Of a stretch of DNA of 64,000 nt, positions 45,001 to 56,989 are shown piece by piece (the first letter of the stretch is position 1; every line of letters starts with the position of its first letter). The stretch is from Paroedura picta. Lineage: Eukaryota > Chordata > Lepidosauria > Squamata > Gekkonidae. The notes under the pieces are model-generated. The model was not told the origin of the DNA. It did no database searches and saw only the letters and a program-made list of their open reading frames with translations. The translations under genes and the position numbers were made by a program. The stretch is taken from positions 22,982,990 through 23,046,989 of the forward strand of contig NC_135382.1 in the NCBI RefSeq assembly GCF_049243985.1, given 5' to 3'.

Positions 45001-48000
45001 TGCACAAATTCATCAGTTATCAGTAAGGTTGTGCATTCTCAGTTATGCAAATGGTCTTTCTTTTACTGACTCTTTGTTGAGCTTTTGCTCTGAATGTTGG
45101 CATAGTTTGGCTTTTAATTAGAGAAGGTTGCTGGGCCCTGTGTTATTAGCTTTACCAATATCGAAGGAGATTAAAAAATGCATCTTGGAATTTTGTCCTA
45201 ATTGGGATCGTCGTGGTGATAGCTTTCCTTGTGCTTCTGAATTACTGAACTTGATTGAGGGGTAGGGGTCACAGCCAAATTACCGTAAATGTCCCCCCCC
45301 CTATTTCTTAAAGGAAGAAGAAGACAGACCAGTTTTTAAAGGATGCTGTAGAAGCTAGACTGCGGATGCTGATTCCATATATCGAGAAATGGCCTCAGGT
45401 ACAAGATTAGCATATTTCTTGCCGTAGAGCTGTTGTTTGCATTCATGACTTATCAAAACTGCTGCATGTAGTAAGACACCTCTCACTGCTGTGGATGGAC
45501 TCGGTGTTAACAATGAACATGGTTTCTCAGCATCCCCTTCTGTTGGGAAAGTGGGCGCTCCCGATACTGTCCTGTCCAACTCTTGAAATATAAATTACTG
45601 CAACCTACAAAATGCCCAAAGTAGCTTGGTTCCAAGTTGTAATGCTATGATATGGTTAAATGCATCCCTTTAGGAATCTAACACATGCATATGTTTGCTG
45701 CAAAAACCTTGCAAAGCAGTTGCCTGGAGGTTCTTGCTTTTATTTTTATGCCTCTGCGGACTGGCTTTGAGGACACTTGACACTAGTGTGTGCCCGCCCC
45801 CTCCCACATACACCTTTTATTAGGAATATATATATATAAGGGTGTCGTATCCATTTTGAGGAGGGCACGTTACTCCTCCTCTGTAACATCATCTAATACT
45901 GATGGTTCTCCCATCTTATTCCCCCCTGCAGTTATGCCAGCTACTCCTTGCACTTTAAGAGACCTTCCCACTATGATCTCTGAATAGTTATCCACAGAAA
46001 GGCCAATGGAGCTAGGGTGCAGACAGAACAGAGATGGATTAGTTTTTAAAGCGTGGTGTTTTAAAGATATTTTAAATATCTTTAAAAAATAAAGATATTT
46101 TTAATGGTCAATACACTTTCCCTAATGTTCTTTGCCTTTAAGTGTGTTATGAGACTCCCTGGCATTTTAACAGTGCATTAGATGTTAACAACTTATCAAA
46201 TGTTCATGTTCTTAATTATGTTTGTTTCCTGAGCTGCCTCAAGCAGGCTGTGTGGAAAGGAAGCATGGAAACCACCTGAATCAAATAGGATCGTGGGCTC
46301 AGAGTATCTCATAAGAACATAGGAAGTGTCCTTCTGGATCAGACCAGTGGTTCACCTAGTCTGGTGTCCTGTTTTGCACAGTGACCAGCTAGTTGCTCTG
46401 GAGCTCCAAGCAGGGCATAAAGGCCAAGGCCTCTCCTCCTCATAGCTGCCTCCTAGCACTGGGTTGCAGAGGTTTTTCCTAAACATGGAGATCATGCCTC
46501 ATTCATTCCTGTGGCTTTTGGTTCTCTGCAGGCAATCAGCGTGTTATTGTTGCCGCACAATATCCCAGCCAGCCTGAACCTCCTCACAAGCATGGTGGAT
46601 GACATGTGGCATTACGCAGGGGACCAATCCACTGATGTAAGTTCCAGCTTTGCACAGATGTTGTCTTTTAAAAACTGGGTAGCAACAGGGAAAGCTGAAA
46701 GCATGTTGTGTTGCATGGAAGAAGACAGCTGAGCGAATTACACAGCTGAGGCACTGACTGGCTTTTATTTACTAAATTTGAGGTTTCCCCAAAATATACC
46801 TGGAAGTTTAACATTGCATTATAGAATTATAAAGTTGGAAGGGACCTCCTGGGTCATCCAGTCCAACCCCATGCAGGAAATGGCCACGAGAGCCAAGTGC
46901 CTACACAATCCCTTCTGTCCACTCACATACAATCTGCTTAAGTTGACAGAATTAGCATTCTCCATTCTGGAGAACCGGGTCTGATTTCCCACTCCTTCAC
47001 ACGTAGCCAGCTGGGCCAGTCATGGTTCTCTCAGCGCTCTTAGCCGTTGAGAAAACCTAGAAGTGGTGTTGGAGGCCACACCTCCCTGTCACGCCCCCAG
47101 AAGTCACATGTCACCAGAAGTAACATTACCAAGGTACTCCTACGCTCTGTTGCCCCCCCCCCCCATGCCAGAAATGACCCAGCAGCCTACTCTGTTGGGC
47201 TGGGAACAGGCCTGGGGCAGGCATCCACCACTCTATTTCCCCCTGCCATTCTCTCCCCCCACGCAGTTAAGTTAAAATGAGAGTACTTACCTCCCTGGAC
47301 TCCAGCCACTACCAAGTGTGACGAGCCACAGTCTGCAAGGGTTTTATTGACCAGGGCCTTTCACCTTTCCCTCTAGGCCCATCACTGGCCATTTCGGGAA
47401 GGCAGGTCAACATTTATGTAACTCCCACCCAATCAGAGTAACCCTTCCAGGGTCATCGGAAAAAAAACCCAGGGTTTCACGAAACCTGTTGAGAAAGCCT
47501 GCTCTAGAGCGTCTATCTTCCTCGACCGCATGGTATTCCATAGTCCACCCTCTGAAGCTGCCGTTCCCTCCAGGGGAACTGATCTCTGTAGTCTGGAGCT
47601 CAGTCGTAATTCCAGGAGACCTTCAGGCCTCGTATGTAGAATGGTGTCCCTATGTCGAGGCCACAGGCCTGAAGAAGCACCTGTCCTGCCATGTTCCTGT
47701 GCAGCACCCTTGCTCCACCCTGTAGGGTTTATTGTCTATGCCTGTGCTGATCCCACACGGACTGGAAAACTGGCTTCTTTTTGTAACGGGCGGTGAGCCT
47801 CCAACAGTACAAGCCACCGAGCTCGATGTTCCATTGCAAGTCAACGTAGTGGCCGCATTTGATAATGCCGAGCTAGTTATCTGCCAGCCTTATTTATGTG
47901 TTGCCTTTCTTTGTGAACATACCCAGAGTGGCGTGCCATAAAGCATCTATTTAAAAAGCCATTAAAAAACAGCAATAATAATCCAAAATAAAAACCATCC

Positions 48001-51000
48001 AAATGAAACGGTGCGTTTAGAAGGAGATATATTTAAAGCTGGCTGCAAAAAAAAGAAAAGAAAAGAAAACCCAGCTCATATTGCATTAGGCTTTTTAATT
48101 ATAAAGTTGTTTTCTTTTTAGGGAAGTCTCAGGGATGTTTTTAAACATTTGAAGTGACACAGAGATGGGCTTTCTCCAGCTCAAATCTCAGCCGTGTTGC
48201 TCGGGCTTTTCCGCCCCCAGCCAGGCTGGCAGGAAATAAAAAGAGCCATTTGAAAGCCATTCCGAAGCAGTTGCCTAAAAATACCCAGGACTTATAAGAG
48301 CCGTCATCTTTCTGACGCAACATAAAAGGCAAAGTAAATTATATCTTCATTAAAGTCATTAATGAATTACTTGATCCATTATACACACGAGCAGGGGTAG
48401 GAAATGCTTTTGTTTTTCTAACAAATGGCTTTAATAAACTTGTGCACAAATAAAATAGCAGCCGCAGCAGAGGAAGGAAAAAAAATTAAGCAGCACACGG
48501 GAAAATTAAAGAAATAAACTAGGAAGCCAAATAAAAGATGGAGATCTCACTCCGGGAAACAAAAAAGAGTTTGCAAATTGTGGACGTGCTTTTAAGAATC
48601 AGCCATGGATTCTGAGTTTACTTTTTTCCCTGCTGTCCCAGAGACTGTGGGGGGAAATGCAAGCTGCCTTATGCAGAGTCAGATCATTGGTATTGCCCAC
48701 ACTGATTGGCAGCAGCTCTCCCGGGTCTGAAACAGAGGTCTTCGACATCACCTGCTAACTGACTGTGCTTTTGGCTGGAGGTGCAGAGGATTGAACCTGG
48801 GACCTTATGCATACAAAGCTGAAGCTCACCACCAAGCTACAGCCCCTGGTCCTAACTTTCACACCTTTCGACATAGATATTTGAGAAGTTGAAGCTGATT
48901 CCATTTGTTACACAGAACAGCACTCACATGATAGATGCCTGTGTGTGTGCACGTAATGTCAGCAAGATTTGTTTCTCTCACAGAAAGCGTACCTTTCTGA
49001 TGTAAAGCGTACCTTTAAGATTCTTGCCGTTCTGGTCATCTGAATGAAAAGGTGATTGGTAAACGACTGTGTTATGCAAGGCAGAGTTTCAGTCATTAGT
49101 TCTTGTTAAGCTGGCATACTTCTGAAAGACGTTGATCCAGAGAGAAAGCTACTTCCTCGCTCATCCTATGGTTCAGAGTTAGATTTGTCGAAACAAAGGA
49201 CATGCTTGCCCGGAGTTTAGATTTACTAAGGAACCTCTTGTATCCGATATAACTATGCCTTGTTTCCTTCCAATTCCACTTGAAACCTCAGAGTGCGACA
49301 GCGCAATGATTCACAACATCTGGGAGCACAGCTGGGTATTCGCCTGATACCATATGAGCTACAGCCCAAAAATACTTCTGAGTTTCTCTGTATAGTTTCA
49401 GCTGACACACTGGAGCTGTGTAATAAGCAGCCGTTTAGTTTTAATCAGAAGGCTTTTTGTACATGCGCATTGTCAGTGCTAAGAGCCTCTTGTGGTGCAG
49501 AGTGGTAAGGCAGCAGACATGCAGTCTGAAAGCTCTGCCCATGAGGTTGGGAGTTCAATCCCAGCAGCCGGCTCAAGGTTGACTCAGCCTTCCATCCTTC
49601 CGAGGTTGGTAAAATGAGTACCCAGCTTGCTGGGGGGTAAATGGTAATGACTGGGGAAGACACTGGCAAACCACCCCGTATTGAGTCTGCCAAGAAAACG
49701 CTTGAGGGTGTCACCCCAAGGGTCAGACATGACCCGGTGCTTGCAGAGGGGTTACCTTTACCTTATTGTCAGTGCTGGGAACCCTCTCACCCAGAAAATG
49801 CGCATGTGCACAAAGGCTTTGGATGAAAACAAAACGGCTGCGTATCCCACGGCTTCAGGACTTATTCAAAGAAACACTGGGTGGTGTCTTCTTTGATGTT
49901 TCATTGCTGTTGCTGCATTTAATGTATGAATATCGGCTACAGGATTGATATTGAGGTAACCTTCAGGGGCCTGTTCTAATGTAAAATGTAGGCAGCAAAT
50001 TATTTTCGGAGTGGCAGCAGGTAGGACTGAGTCCTGTGGCACTTGGCAGTTTTATCGGGCATGTACATTTTGTGAACGAGCTGATTCGGGGGCATGAAGT
50101 CTTGGCCATCGGTAGCTAGTGGCTCTGAAAGACTCCATCCATGATGCTTGCAGGCGATGTGAGCCTAGTCTCAAAATGTCAGACTGTACCTCTAGCATCT
50201 CATGGCCTTTTGGATTTCCTGTTTACAGTTTTTCTTCCTCTGCACCAACCATATAGATACAAAGATAAAAGCAGAGATGGTTCACAAAAATGACAACCGC
50301 TAATGCAACAGTTTTTGCTTTTGCTGATTTAAGAAGTGTTGTAGGAGAAATCCCCAAGCTACTGCATAGCTTGTTCCGGTTTACTGTCTCTCTCTCTTTT
50401 TGTTATTGAGCTTCTTTTCATAACATCTGTCATTTCACTTACTGGATGTACTATTTCTTGTGCTATATATATTTCTCATGTAGAATCACAAGTGCAGAAA
50501 TTAATATCGGGTACAGGAATGTAGCAAAAAAAACCCTCCAAAAAAGAAAAAAGAAAAAAGAGTCAGCCCTTAAGTTCTGAATGCCAGAGGAGGGTGAGAG
50601 GGATTGTTTTTGGTCAGCGTTAAAGATGCCCCCAAGAGTCAAGGGTGGCTCCCCACCCCCAGTCATCCAGGTTTTTGGAGTGTTTTTAAGCTACGTCGCT
50701 TAGGTGCAAAGAACTTCCACAGTGGTGCAAAAAAACATAGTACTTTTCTTACTTATGTCTTTTTTAATTTCGAAAGTCGGCTTTCATGCCTGCATAGTGC
50801 TCTCTTCTCTATTAGTAACAAAAGGAGAATGAATATATACAATATATAATGTGTTGTGCGTGTGTGTGTGTGTGTAAGCAAGTCACTTTGCAATACATAC
50901 ACATCAGAGTTGGAAGGTATCTCATGGGTCATCTAGTCCAACCCCCCACACAATGCAGGACACTCTCAATCCTATTGCTCATCTACTGTAACCTTTCACC

Positions 51001-53882
51001 CCCCTGAGCCTTCACAGAATCAGCCTCTCTGTCAGATGACTATCCAGCCACTGTTTAAAATTTTCCAAAGATGGAGAACCCACCACCTCCCGAAGAAGCC
51101 TGTTCCACTGAGAAACCACTCTAACTTTATATATGTATATATTACAAAGTGACATGCTTACTTTGTCTGTTTTTACAGATTGCAGAGTTTATAGCTTTTG
51201 CTTTGAAATTTGTGCTACATTAGCATAAAAATTTGATCATGTGCTGGGCCTCTTGCTAACTAGAGGGATTATCTCACGTATGTGTAGCTCATGATTCAGT
51301 GGTGAAATCTTAAATTTGGTGCTGGCGTAACATTGGTCTCTCGCTTCCTCCCTTTGCAGTTCAGTTGGTATACTCGCCGGGCAGTCCTGGCTGGCATTTA
51401 CAACACCACAGAGCTGGTAATGCTTCAGGACACCTCCCCTGACTTTGAGGATACCTGGGCTTTCCTAGAAAAACGAGTGGCCGATGCCATGAACATGGGT
51501 CACACAGCTAAGCAGGTGAGGTTAAAAAGGTAAAGGTAAAGGTATCCCCTGTGCAAGCCCTGAGTCATGTCTGACCCTTGGGGGGGCGCCCTCTAGCGTT
51601 TTCATGGCAGACTCAATACGGGGTGGTTTGCCAGTGCCTTCCCCAGTCATTACCATTTACCTCCCAGCAAGCAAGCTGGGTACTCATTTTACCAACCTTG
51701 GAAGGATGGAAGGCTGAGTCAACCTTGAGCCGGCTGCTGGGATCAAACTCCCAGCCTCATGGGCAAAGCTTTCAGATGGCTGCCTTACCACTCTGCGCCA
51801 CAAGAGGCTCTTGTGAAGCAGGTGAGGTAGTAACTCACAATTCATGGAGAGATGCATTCTTGTGTTGTTAACATGAGCTGTTGCTTCAGCCATGCTCACC
51901 TACAAATTTTGTTCCTTTTGAATTTCAAATGTCAGTCAATTTAACCGCTCGTGCAGTAACAGTGCCGGTAGTTTACTGTCTCGTACTCTATATTATTTTC
52001 ATTTCTGGCATCTAACATTTTCAAGCCCCTGAATGAAAGCACTTCTCTCACCAGCCATATGCAAGGCGGCACACATCTAAAGAAATGAACATTTGATAAG
52101 ATACTTAACTCACCATTAAGTTAAAATGGCCCTTGGGGAAAGCTTACAAGATGTAAAAGAATAAGATGCAGTTGTACAGCAAACGCACATTTAAAGCAGT
52201 AGCAGGAAGGCTTCATTACATTTGCTAAGGAAACCTTCCTGGAGATTCCTGAGCAAGTTTAACTTCCCCATGGCTCGCTCCAGGGCTGTCCTGTTGCATG
52301 TCTGAAGGATGCTGTGCTGCCTCTTGAGATCCACTTCAAGATGCCATTGCAGTGCCCTTTCTGAACTCAGCTGTGTGCTTGTTTCCTAGGTGCAGGCAAC
52401 AGGAGCGGCGCTTGTCCAGGGCCTCATGGGTGCTGCTGTGACTGTAAGTAATGTCAAAAGGAGGATTTCATCAGCTCTCCTACAGGAGCTGGCTGTTTGT
52501 CCTTCTCATCCACCTCTTCTTTTTGATGCTGAACCTCTGTTGTCAGTTTACTTCTTTTATAGCCCATCTTTCTCCCCAGAAGGGATACAAAGTACATTGT
52601 TTTCTGCTGTTCCATTTTCACCCTCACAACAACCTTGTGAGGTATGCTAGACTAAGAGAGAGCAAATGGCCCAAGGTCATCCAGGAAGCTTCCATGGCAG
52701 AGTGGAGATTCGAACCTGGGTCTCCAGATCCTGGTCTGACACTCTAACCACAGTGGCTCTCTAGGCCTGCGTAGTGGGCTAACCTCAGTGACAGTCAATA
52801 TTCTGTCACCAATAATTTTTGCTCAGTTAGTACAATGAGGCAGTGATCACTATAAGAGAGGGCTTCTACGTGGCAAATATGGAGAAAACACTTCAAATCC
52901 AACATAGAGTTTTGTTAAATGGCTTTGCTGATCGAGCAGAAAGGTGCTGGGAATACTTCCCCATATCCGTTGATACCAGTTGCCCTTCCTCTGAGTTAAT
53001 GGCTTTCAAAGCTTTGGGGTTTTTTTTTGGGGGGGGGGTTATTCTAGGGTATTTTTGTTCAGCAGAATCCTGCACACTGCACATTTTGGGCACAGTGTAC
53101 CTAGGATAGCAGCCCTCGCCCCCCCATGGGATCTGTCTGTCACCTTGTGTGAATTTCAACCCTATTCACACAGTAAATACATGTACAATCTGTGGACAGC
53201 ATACATTTGGTGGGTTTTTTTTAGAAATACAATGAATCATCATATTTAATCTTTTTGCTGAAAGTGTGGTTTAAACCAGGGGTAGTCAACCTGTGGTCCT
53301 CTAGATGTCCATGGACTACAACCCCCATGAGCCCCTGCCAGCGTTTGCTGTCGGGCTCATGGGAATTGTAGTCCATAGACATCTGGAGGACCACAGGTTG
53401 ACTACCCCTGGTTTAAACCCTCAGTGGGTCCCTGGTTTCATTAGTAAAGTGAACGCATGCTGGCTTTCCCGTACCAGCAGATGCATGCACATAATGTGCG
53501 GGGTGTATGTTTGTCATTCTCTGTAGCACATGAAAAGGGCTATGATGTAAAACAAAACAAAAAAAACACCATGCCCTGTGTGTTGTTAGGAAGATATTTC
53601 GGGGAAACTTTCCTGACTCTCTCGATCTTCTCATCGAGAAATCCCTGATGCCCTTCTAGGAACATTCGAGGTTACCATGGATGCAGGCTGAAGGCAACTA
53701 GAGAACTGACAGCCTGCATTACGGAGAGTCTTGGGTTCAGACTTCTCACGAGCAGCAGCAGAGTCCCATACAGCACGTTTGTGGCATGTGATTTTTCCCC
53801 CTCTCATGGTCCAAAGTGCTACCTGTTTTTTTTGCATGCTCTGCAGATAAAGAATCTCACAGGACTGAACCAGCGTCGATGA
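41958..53882 (+). CDS. COQ9: Ubiquinone biosynthesis protein COQ9 (complete CDS)
   Basis: COQ9 is a mitochondrial lipid-binding protein with a TetR-like fold that presents coenzyme Q intermediates to COQ7. Exons: 41958-42015, 43552-43723, 43917-44052, 44645-44787, 45314-45398, 46532-46636, 51360-51515, 52390-52443, 53847-53882. All borders are AG/GT and in phase; 314 residues against 318 in human. The N-terminus is rich in Ala, Arg and Leu without acidic residues, as expected of a mitochondrial presequence. Exon 2 encodes a low-complexity Q/P/S linker. Conserved blocks include [51 protein letters not shown] and [11 protein letters not shown]; the end NLTGLNQRR equals human. Confidence 0.97.
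42155..42300 (+). promoter_or_regulatory. Duplicated octamer-containing motif in COQ9 intron 1
   Basis: ATTTGCAT at 42165-42172 and 42269-42276, each inside a longer shared pattern (ggcaggg..t.atttgcat..attagc), 104 bp apart. Confidence 0.45.
43245..43365 (+). repeat. LINE 3' end
   Basis: gttgtgagccaccctgtgac and ggcgggatataagtataaaa in COQ9 intron 1. Confidence 0.55.
43552..43723 (+). CDS. COQ9: COQ9 exon 2
   Basis: 172 nt encoding the end of the presequence and a Gln/Pro/Ser/His-rich linker ([10 protein letters not shown]), which corresponds to human EQKQQPPNSF. Confidence 0.93.
43917..44052 (+). CDS. COQ9: COQ9 exon 3
   Basis: 136 nt: [19 protein letters not shown], then [14 protein letters not shown] and AIAEGAK. 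This is the first helix pair of the TetR-like fold. Confidence 0.96.
44645..44787 (+). CDS. COQ9: COQ9 exon 4
   Basis: 143 nt: [20 protein letters not shown], then LHFVSQCN and KLVQLGQAE. Donor gtaagt inside a Glu codon. Confidence 0.96.
45314..45398 (+). CDS. COQ9: COQ9 exon 5
   Basis: 85 nt: [20 protein letters not shown] and PYIEKWPQ. The acceptor has an unusual C-run upstream and an A-rich end (ttcttaaag). Confidence 0.94.
46303..46500 (-). repeat. CR1/L3-type LINE fragment
   Basis: cttctggatcagaccagtgg and tagctgcctcctagcactgg; ends 30 bp before the COQ9 exon 6 acceptor. Confidence 0.65.
46532..46636 (+). CDS. COQ9: COQ9 exon 6
   Basis: 105 nt, 35 full codons: [19 protein letters not shown] and [15 protein letters not shown]. 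It is followed by a 4.7 kb intron, the longest of the gene. Confidence 0.96.
46812..46900 (-). repeat. CR1 LINE 3' end
   Basis: atagaattataaagttggaa and ggacctcctgggtcatccag. Confidence 0.8.
46968..47055 (+). repeat. Sauria-type SINE fragment
   Basis: gagaaccgggtctgatttcc and gtagccagctggg; middle part only. Confidence 0.55.
47940..48620. promoter_or_regulatory. Candidate conserved noncoding element, COQ9 intron 6
   Basis: A repeat-free AT-rich block with several TAAT words (for example tcattaatgaattac at 48357) and no ORF. Its look is that of a vertebrate enhancer, but conservation cannot be tested here. Confidence 0.3.
48660..48845 (-). repeat. tRNA SINE (ggctcag type), full length
   Basis: Left: aagctgccttatgcagagtc; right: gaggattgaacctgggacc, the reverse of the B box, then accaagctacagcccc. 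Confidence 0.8.
49481..49764 (+). repeat. tRNA SINE, 'gagcctcttgtggcgcag' family
   Basis: Full copy with 12-bp target duplication attgtcagtgct (49469-49480, 49765-49776). Confidence 0.93.
50905..51122 (-). repeat. CR1 LINE 3' end
   Basis: gagttggaaggtatctcatg to ttccactgagaaaccactc; same segment as 61233-61443. Confidence 0.85.
51360..51515 (+). CDS. COQ9: COQ9 exon 7
   Basis: 156 nt, 52 codons: [42 protein letters not shown]. Its donor gtgagg lies inside the target duplication of a SINE that starts seven bases later. Confidence 0.96.
51523..51815 (-). repeat. tRNA SINE at COQ9 exon 7 donor
   Basis: Full minus-strand copy (ggtaaaggtaaaggtatccc to ccacaagaggctcttgtg). Target duplication aagcaggtgaggt at 51510-51522 and 51816-51828. 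Confidence 0.94.
52390..52443 (+). CDS. COQ9: COQ9 exon 8
   Basis: 54 nt, 18 codons: [18 protein letters not shown]. Donor gtaagt. Confidence 0.95.
52545..52765 (-). repeat. Second SINE type, good copy
   Basis: Left: tatagcccatctttctcccc; right: gagattcgaacctgggtctc, the reverse of the B box, then cactctaaccacagtggctc. In COQ9 intron 8. Confidence 0.78.
53277..53410. mobile_element. Palindromic hAT-type MITE, intact ends
   Basis: 134 bp, perfect 8-bp duplication GTTTAAAC (53269-53276, 53411-53418). In COQ9 intron 8. Confidence 0.92.
53847..53882 (+). CDS. COQ9: COQ9 exon 9 and stop
   Basis: 36 nt: [11 protein letters not shown] and TGA, after acceptor gctctgcag. Too short for ordinary ORF finding; placed by homology to the human end. 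Confidence 0.93.
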   Translation: MKNLTGLNQRR

Positions 53883-54720
53883 AGCGGAAGTGCTGGCAGA
53901 AGACCCATCATGGGACGGCATGCAGAAATCTTATCACAAGAACGCTAAACTGTCACACGTCTTGTAGTGCTATTAAAACACACAACGCAGTTCACCATCC
54001 TGGTTTGGACCTACATTTTCTGGGCCATGTATGTCATGCCAGAATGAGTCTTTCCTTTTGATGCCAACAAAAAAATGATGCGCAGGCTCCATTTTATAGA
54101 AAATTGATGATAATGCGAATGAGAATTTCTGATTTTCACTCTCTCCAGGAGACCCTGTGTTTGTGCCATTAGCATCTTTGGAAAGGATGAGAACTAGTCT
54201 TCTTGTGCTATGCAAAGTTTGTTTTTTCTTCCCTGACTGTGCTGGTGCTGCTTGGTAAGACATTAGGTTCTTTTTGCCCCCAGTTTTTTTTTGCTGGCAT
54301 CCACAGCGACAGTAATTGTGAACTCAAAGACCAGCCCACTAAAGGCTCCTCATTTATGAGGACGGTCGACGCTCTTTGTCAACGTGGGATTCTCTCTATT
54401 CCTGGATGCTGACGTGCCTGCAAATTGCTTATAAGTGCTTGTGTAAAATAGAACATTGAAACAGTTCCCTCCACAGTAGCTCACGGCTACTCTATGCTGA
54501 GAGTACTTTGGGTGTGTTGTCAGCAAGGAGCTGGTGCTGCAGTTCATGCTCCAAGATAAACATGCTGCCGGCAAGAACAAAGAATATATACCAAAGAATG
54601 TGGCGTTTCCCCAGAATGGTCACAGAGGGCACGGAGGCCCAAGCCTTCCCCATCAGCCACAGAGCCATAAATTTGTCCAGTTCTCCAAGGCAGAATAGAA
54701 ATGGTCGAAAAAATTAAGAT
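53883..54720 (+). other. COQ9: Probable COQ9 3' UTR region
   Basis: Repeat-free sequence after the stop. An ATTAAA at 53972-53977 is the only nearby signal variant I see; no AATAAA before the SINE at 54751. The real 3' end is unclear. Confidence 0.35.
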
Positions 54721-54750
54721 TCAGAATGACATGCCCGTATATTGAGGTGT

Positions 54751-55033
54751 AGAGCCTCTTGTGGCACAGTGGTAAGGCAGCAGACATGCAGTCTGAAGCT
54801 CTGCCCATGAGGCTGGGAGTTCAGTCCCAGTAGCCGGCTCAAGGTTGACTCAGCCTTCCATCCTTCCGAGGTCGGTAAAATGAGTACCCAGCTTGCTGGG
54901 GGGTAAACGGTAATAACTGGGGAAGATACTGGCAAACCACCCCGTATTGAGTCTGCTATGAAAACGCTAGAGGGCGTCACTTCAAGAGTCAGACATGACC
55001 CAGTGATTGCACAGGGGATACCTTTACCTCTAC
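54751..55033 (+). repeat. tRNA SINE, 'gagcctcttgtggcgcag' family
   Basis: Full copy; flanking duplication attgaggtgt (54741-54750, 55034-55043). Confidence 0.93.
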
Positions 55034-55429
55034 ATTGAGGTGTGTCTTGTTTTTTCCCTTTCCTGGCACCTGGATGAGCAAACGGAGGTACCAATCAGGA
55101 TACTGTCGACCTTAATGATGTACCTGGTTCTTGCGCGCTGAATCCCATTCGCTTTGACTTGTCCTGCAGAACAGCATGTGTGCTGATCTCCCCACCAGCC
55201 TTCAGTGTTGATCATGGGCATGAGGATTTATTCTTCTGACCATTAAAAATGAAGTGTGTTGCTTTTCCTCAAGAGGATGACTGACATCTTGTACTTTTTT
55301 TGTTTGTGGATAGGAACTCTTGTGCGCAGTGAAAAGTACACGCATGCATGCACCCGCCCTCCTGCCACGCCGTGGCCCTAAAGGGAGCGGCGTGTGTCTT
55401 GGCAAGCATTGGGCTCTGATAACAGAAAA

Positions 55430-55690
55430 AAAGAACCTACCCTAGGCTATAATTAACATTTAAAGAATTTAACAAATACAAACAGAAAGAAATGTCTTAT
55501 CTCTTCTTTTAATCGTCATAAAACGACCAAAATGGCCTCCAGATTAAAACCGTTTTCAAAGTGGCATTTACATCAGTGGTTGCTTTTCCAACTTAATATT
55601 TGCTGATGGTCTAGTCCTTCGCTATGATCTATTCTTCTTCCCTGGATTTAAACAATATATATATTGGCCTTTGGCTCAAAGGTATGGGGA
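55430..55690 (-). repeat. Possible relative of the 12845-13059 repeat
   Basis: Shares atatatattggcctttggctc-like and cctaccctaggctat-like words with the FA2H intron 3 repeat, in the same order. Family unknown. Confidence 0.3.
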
Positions 55691-56989
55691 AGCTTAGTCA
55701 AAAGACTGTTCCCTTTGCAGAATCAAGGTTTCTTTGGCCTGGGGGGCCAGCATCCTCTGTTTAGAACAGGGTCAGATGGTGGAGAATGCCATCAGATCAT
55801 AGCTGATTTAGAACTCTCTCTACGGTTTCAGGACAAGAGATACTCAGAGATCCTTTATCCTGGCCAGCTCTCTGCCTAGCAACCCTGGACTTCCTTGGGG
55901 CTCTCCCATCCCAACTGATCCTGCTTGCCTTCCGAGATCTGATTAAGTGGTTCACTATCCCTGAAATGGCAGGAGACTTTTTTTCTTTGCATCTCCTGAG
56001 TCTTTTTTCCAATTTTAGCAGACGGAGAGCTTGTTGATTAGCACAGACAAGCTGCCTTGCTTTAAAACAAGGGGCCTGGTGTGAGTACCGGTGATACTTG
56101 CAGCGCTTCCCTTCTGCTGGAAAATTATTATTACTATTATTATTGTTTCAGTTTATTTCTAGCCACTCCCAAGAACAGCTCGTGGCAGGTTACAACTGAT
56201 CCCCAATAAAACTCCATTAAAACCATACAGGGACATAAAAACTTGTGCAATGAAACCAAAACAGAACAAAAACATGGCAGTATTATTCAGTTCCTCAATA
56301 ATTATTCAATAATGCAGCCTCTGGCCTCTGAGAACCTGCCAAGGAAGCAGGCACACGGAAAAAGTGTAGAATAAAGCTCTAGGCATGGCATTGTGCTCCC
56401 ATAAAACCTCTGCTCTTAAGTTTTTTTTCCAAGGGAGTGGGCGCCCTTCAGCAAACTGCTGTTTGCTGAACTTACCTTACAGGGTTGTTGTACACAGAGG
56501 AAAGAATTACGCACGTTCCCTTGAGCTCTGGGGTGGGGCTAAAATGTGATAACTAAAAAAGGGTGGGCATTGCCCTGTTATTTCATTCGCCCATGATCTC
56601 CCACAGCCCTGGATTTCAAAAGGCAAAACCAGATTGGGATAGTGAGTAATGTTTCTTTATTGATTGAGCAGTTCCATTAAAAAAGAAAAAAAATCCCAAA
56701 ACATTTTTGGCAAACCCTTATGAGCTCCTCCTTGTCGTCGTTCAAGCTTGTCTGTGCTTCATAGAACCCAGGGCCAGCCCAGTTGCAGTTCCCTGTCCAG
56801 GTTTTTCCTTGTTCCAACTTTGATTACGTCTCTAGGGCCATGCCATGTTCTGTATTAGTAATCTGGGATATTCCCACTGCCAAACACTGTCTGTGTAAAA
56901 TCCTAACCTGGTTTGGGAGTCCAGCACACTTAAAAAAAATGCCCAAGATGACACGGGGTGTGGGGAGGATCACCGAACCATCCCAAAGC

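Noticed and set aside
44391-45005. 204-codon minus-strand frame
   Set aside because: Antisense to COQ9 exon 4, which matches human COQ9 on the plus strand.
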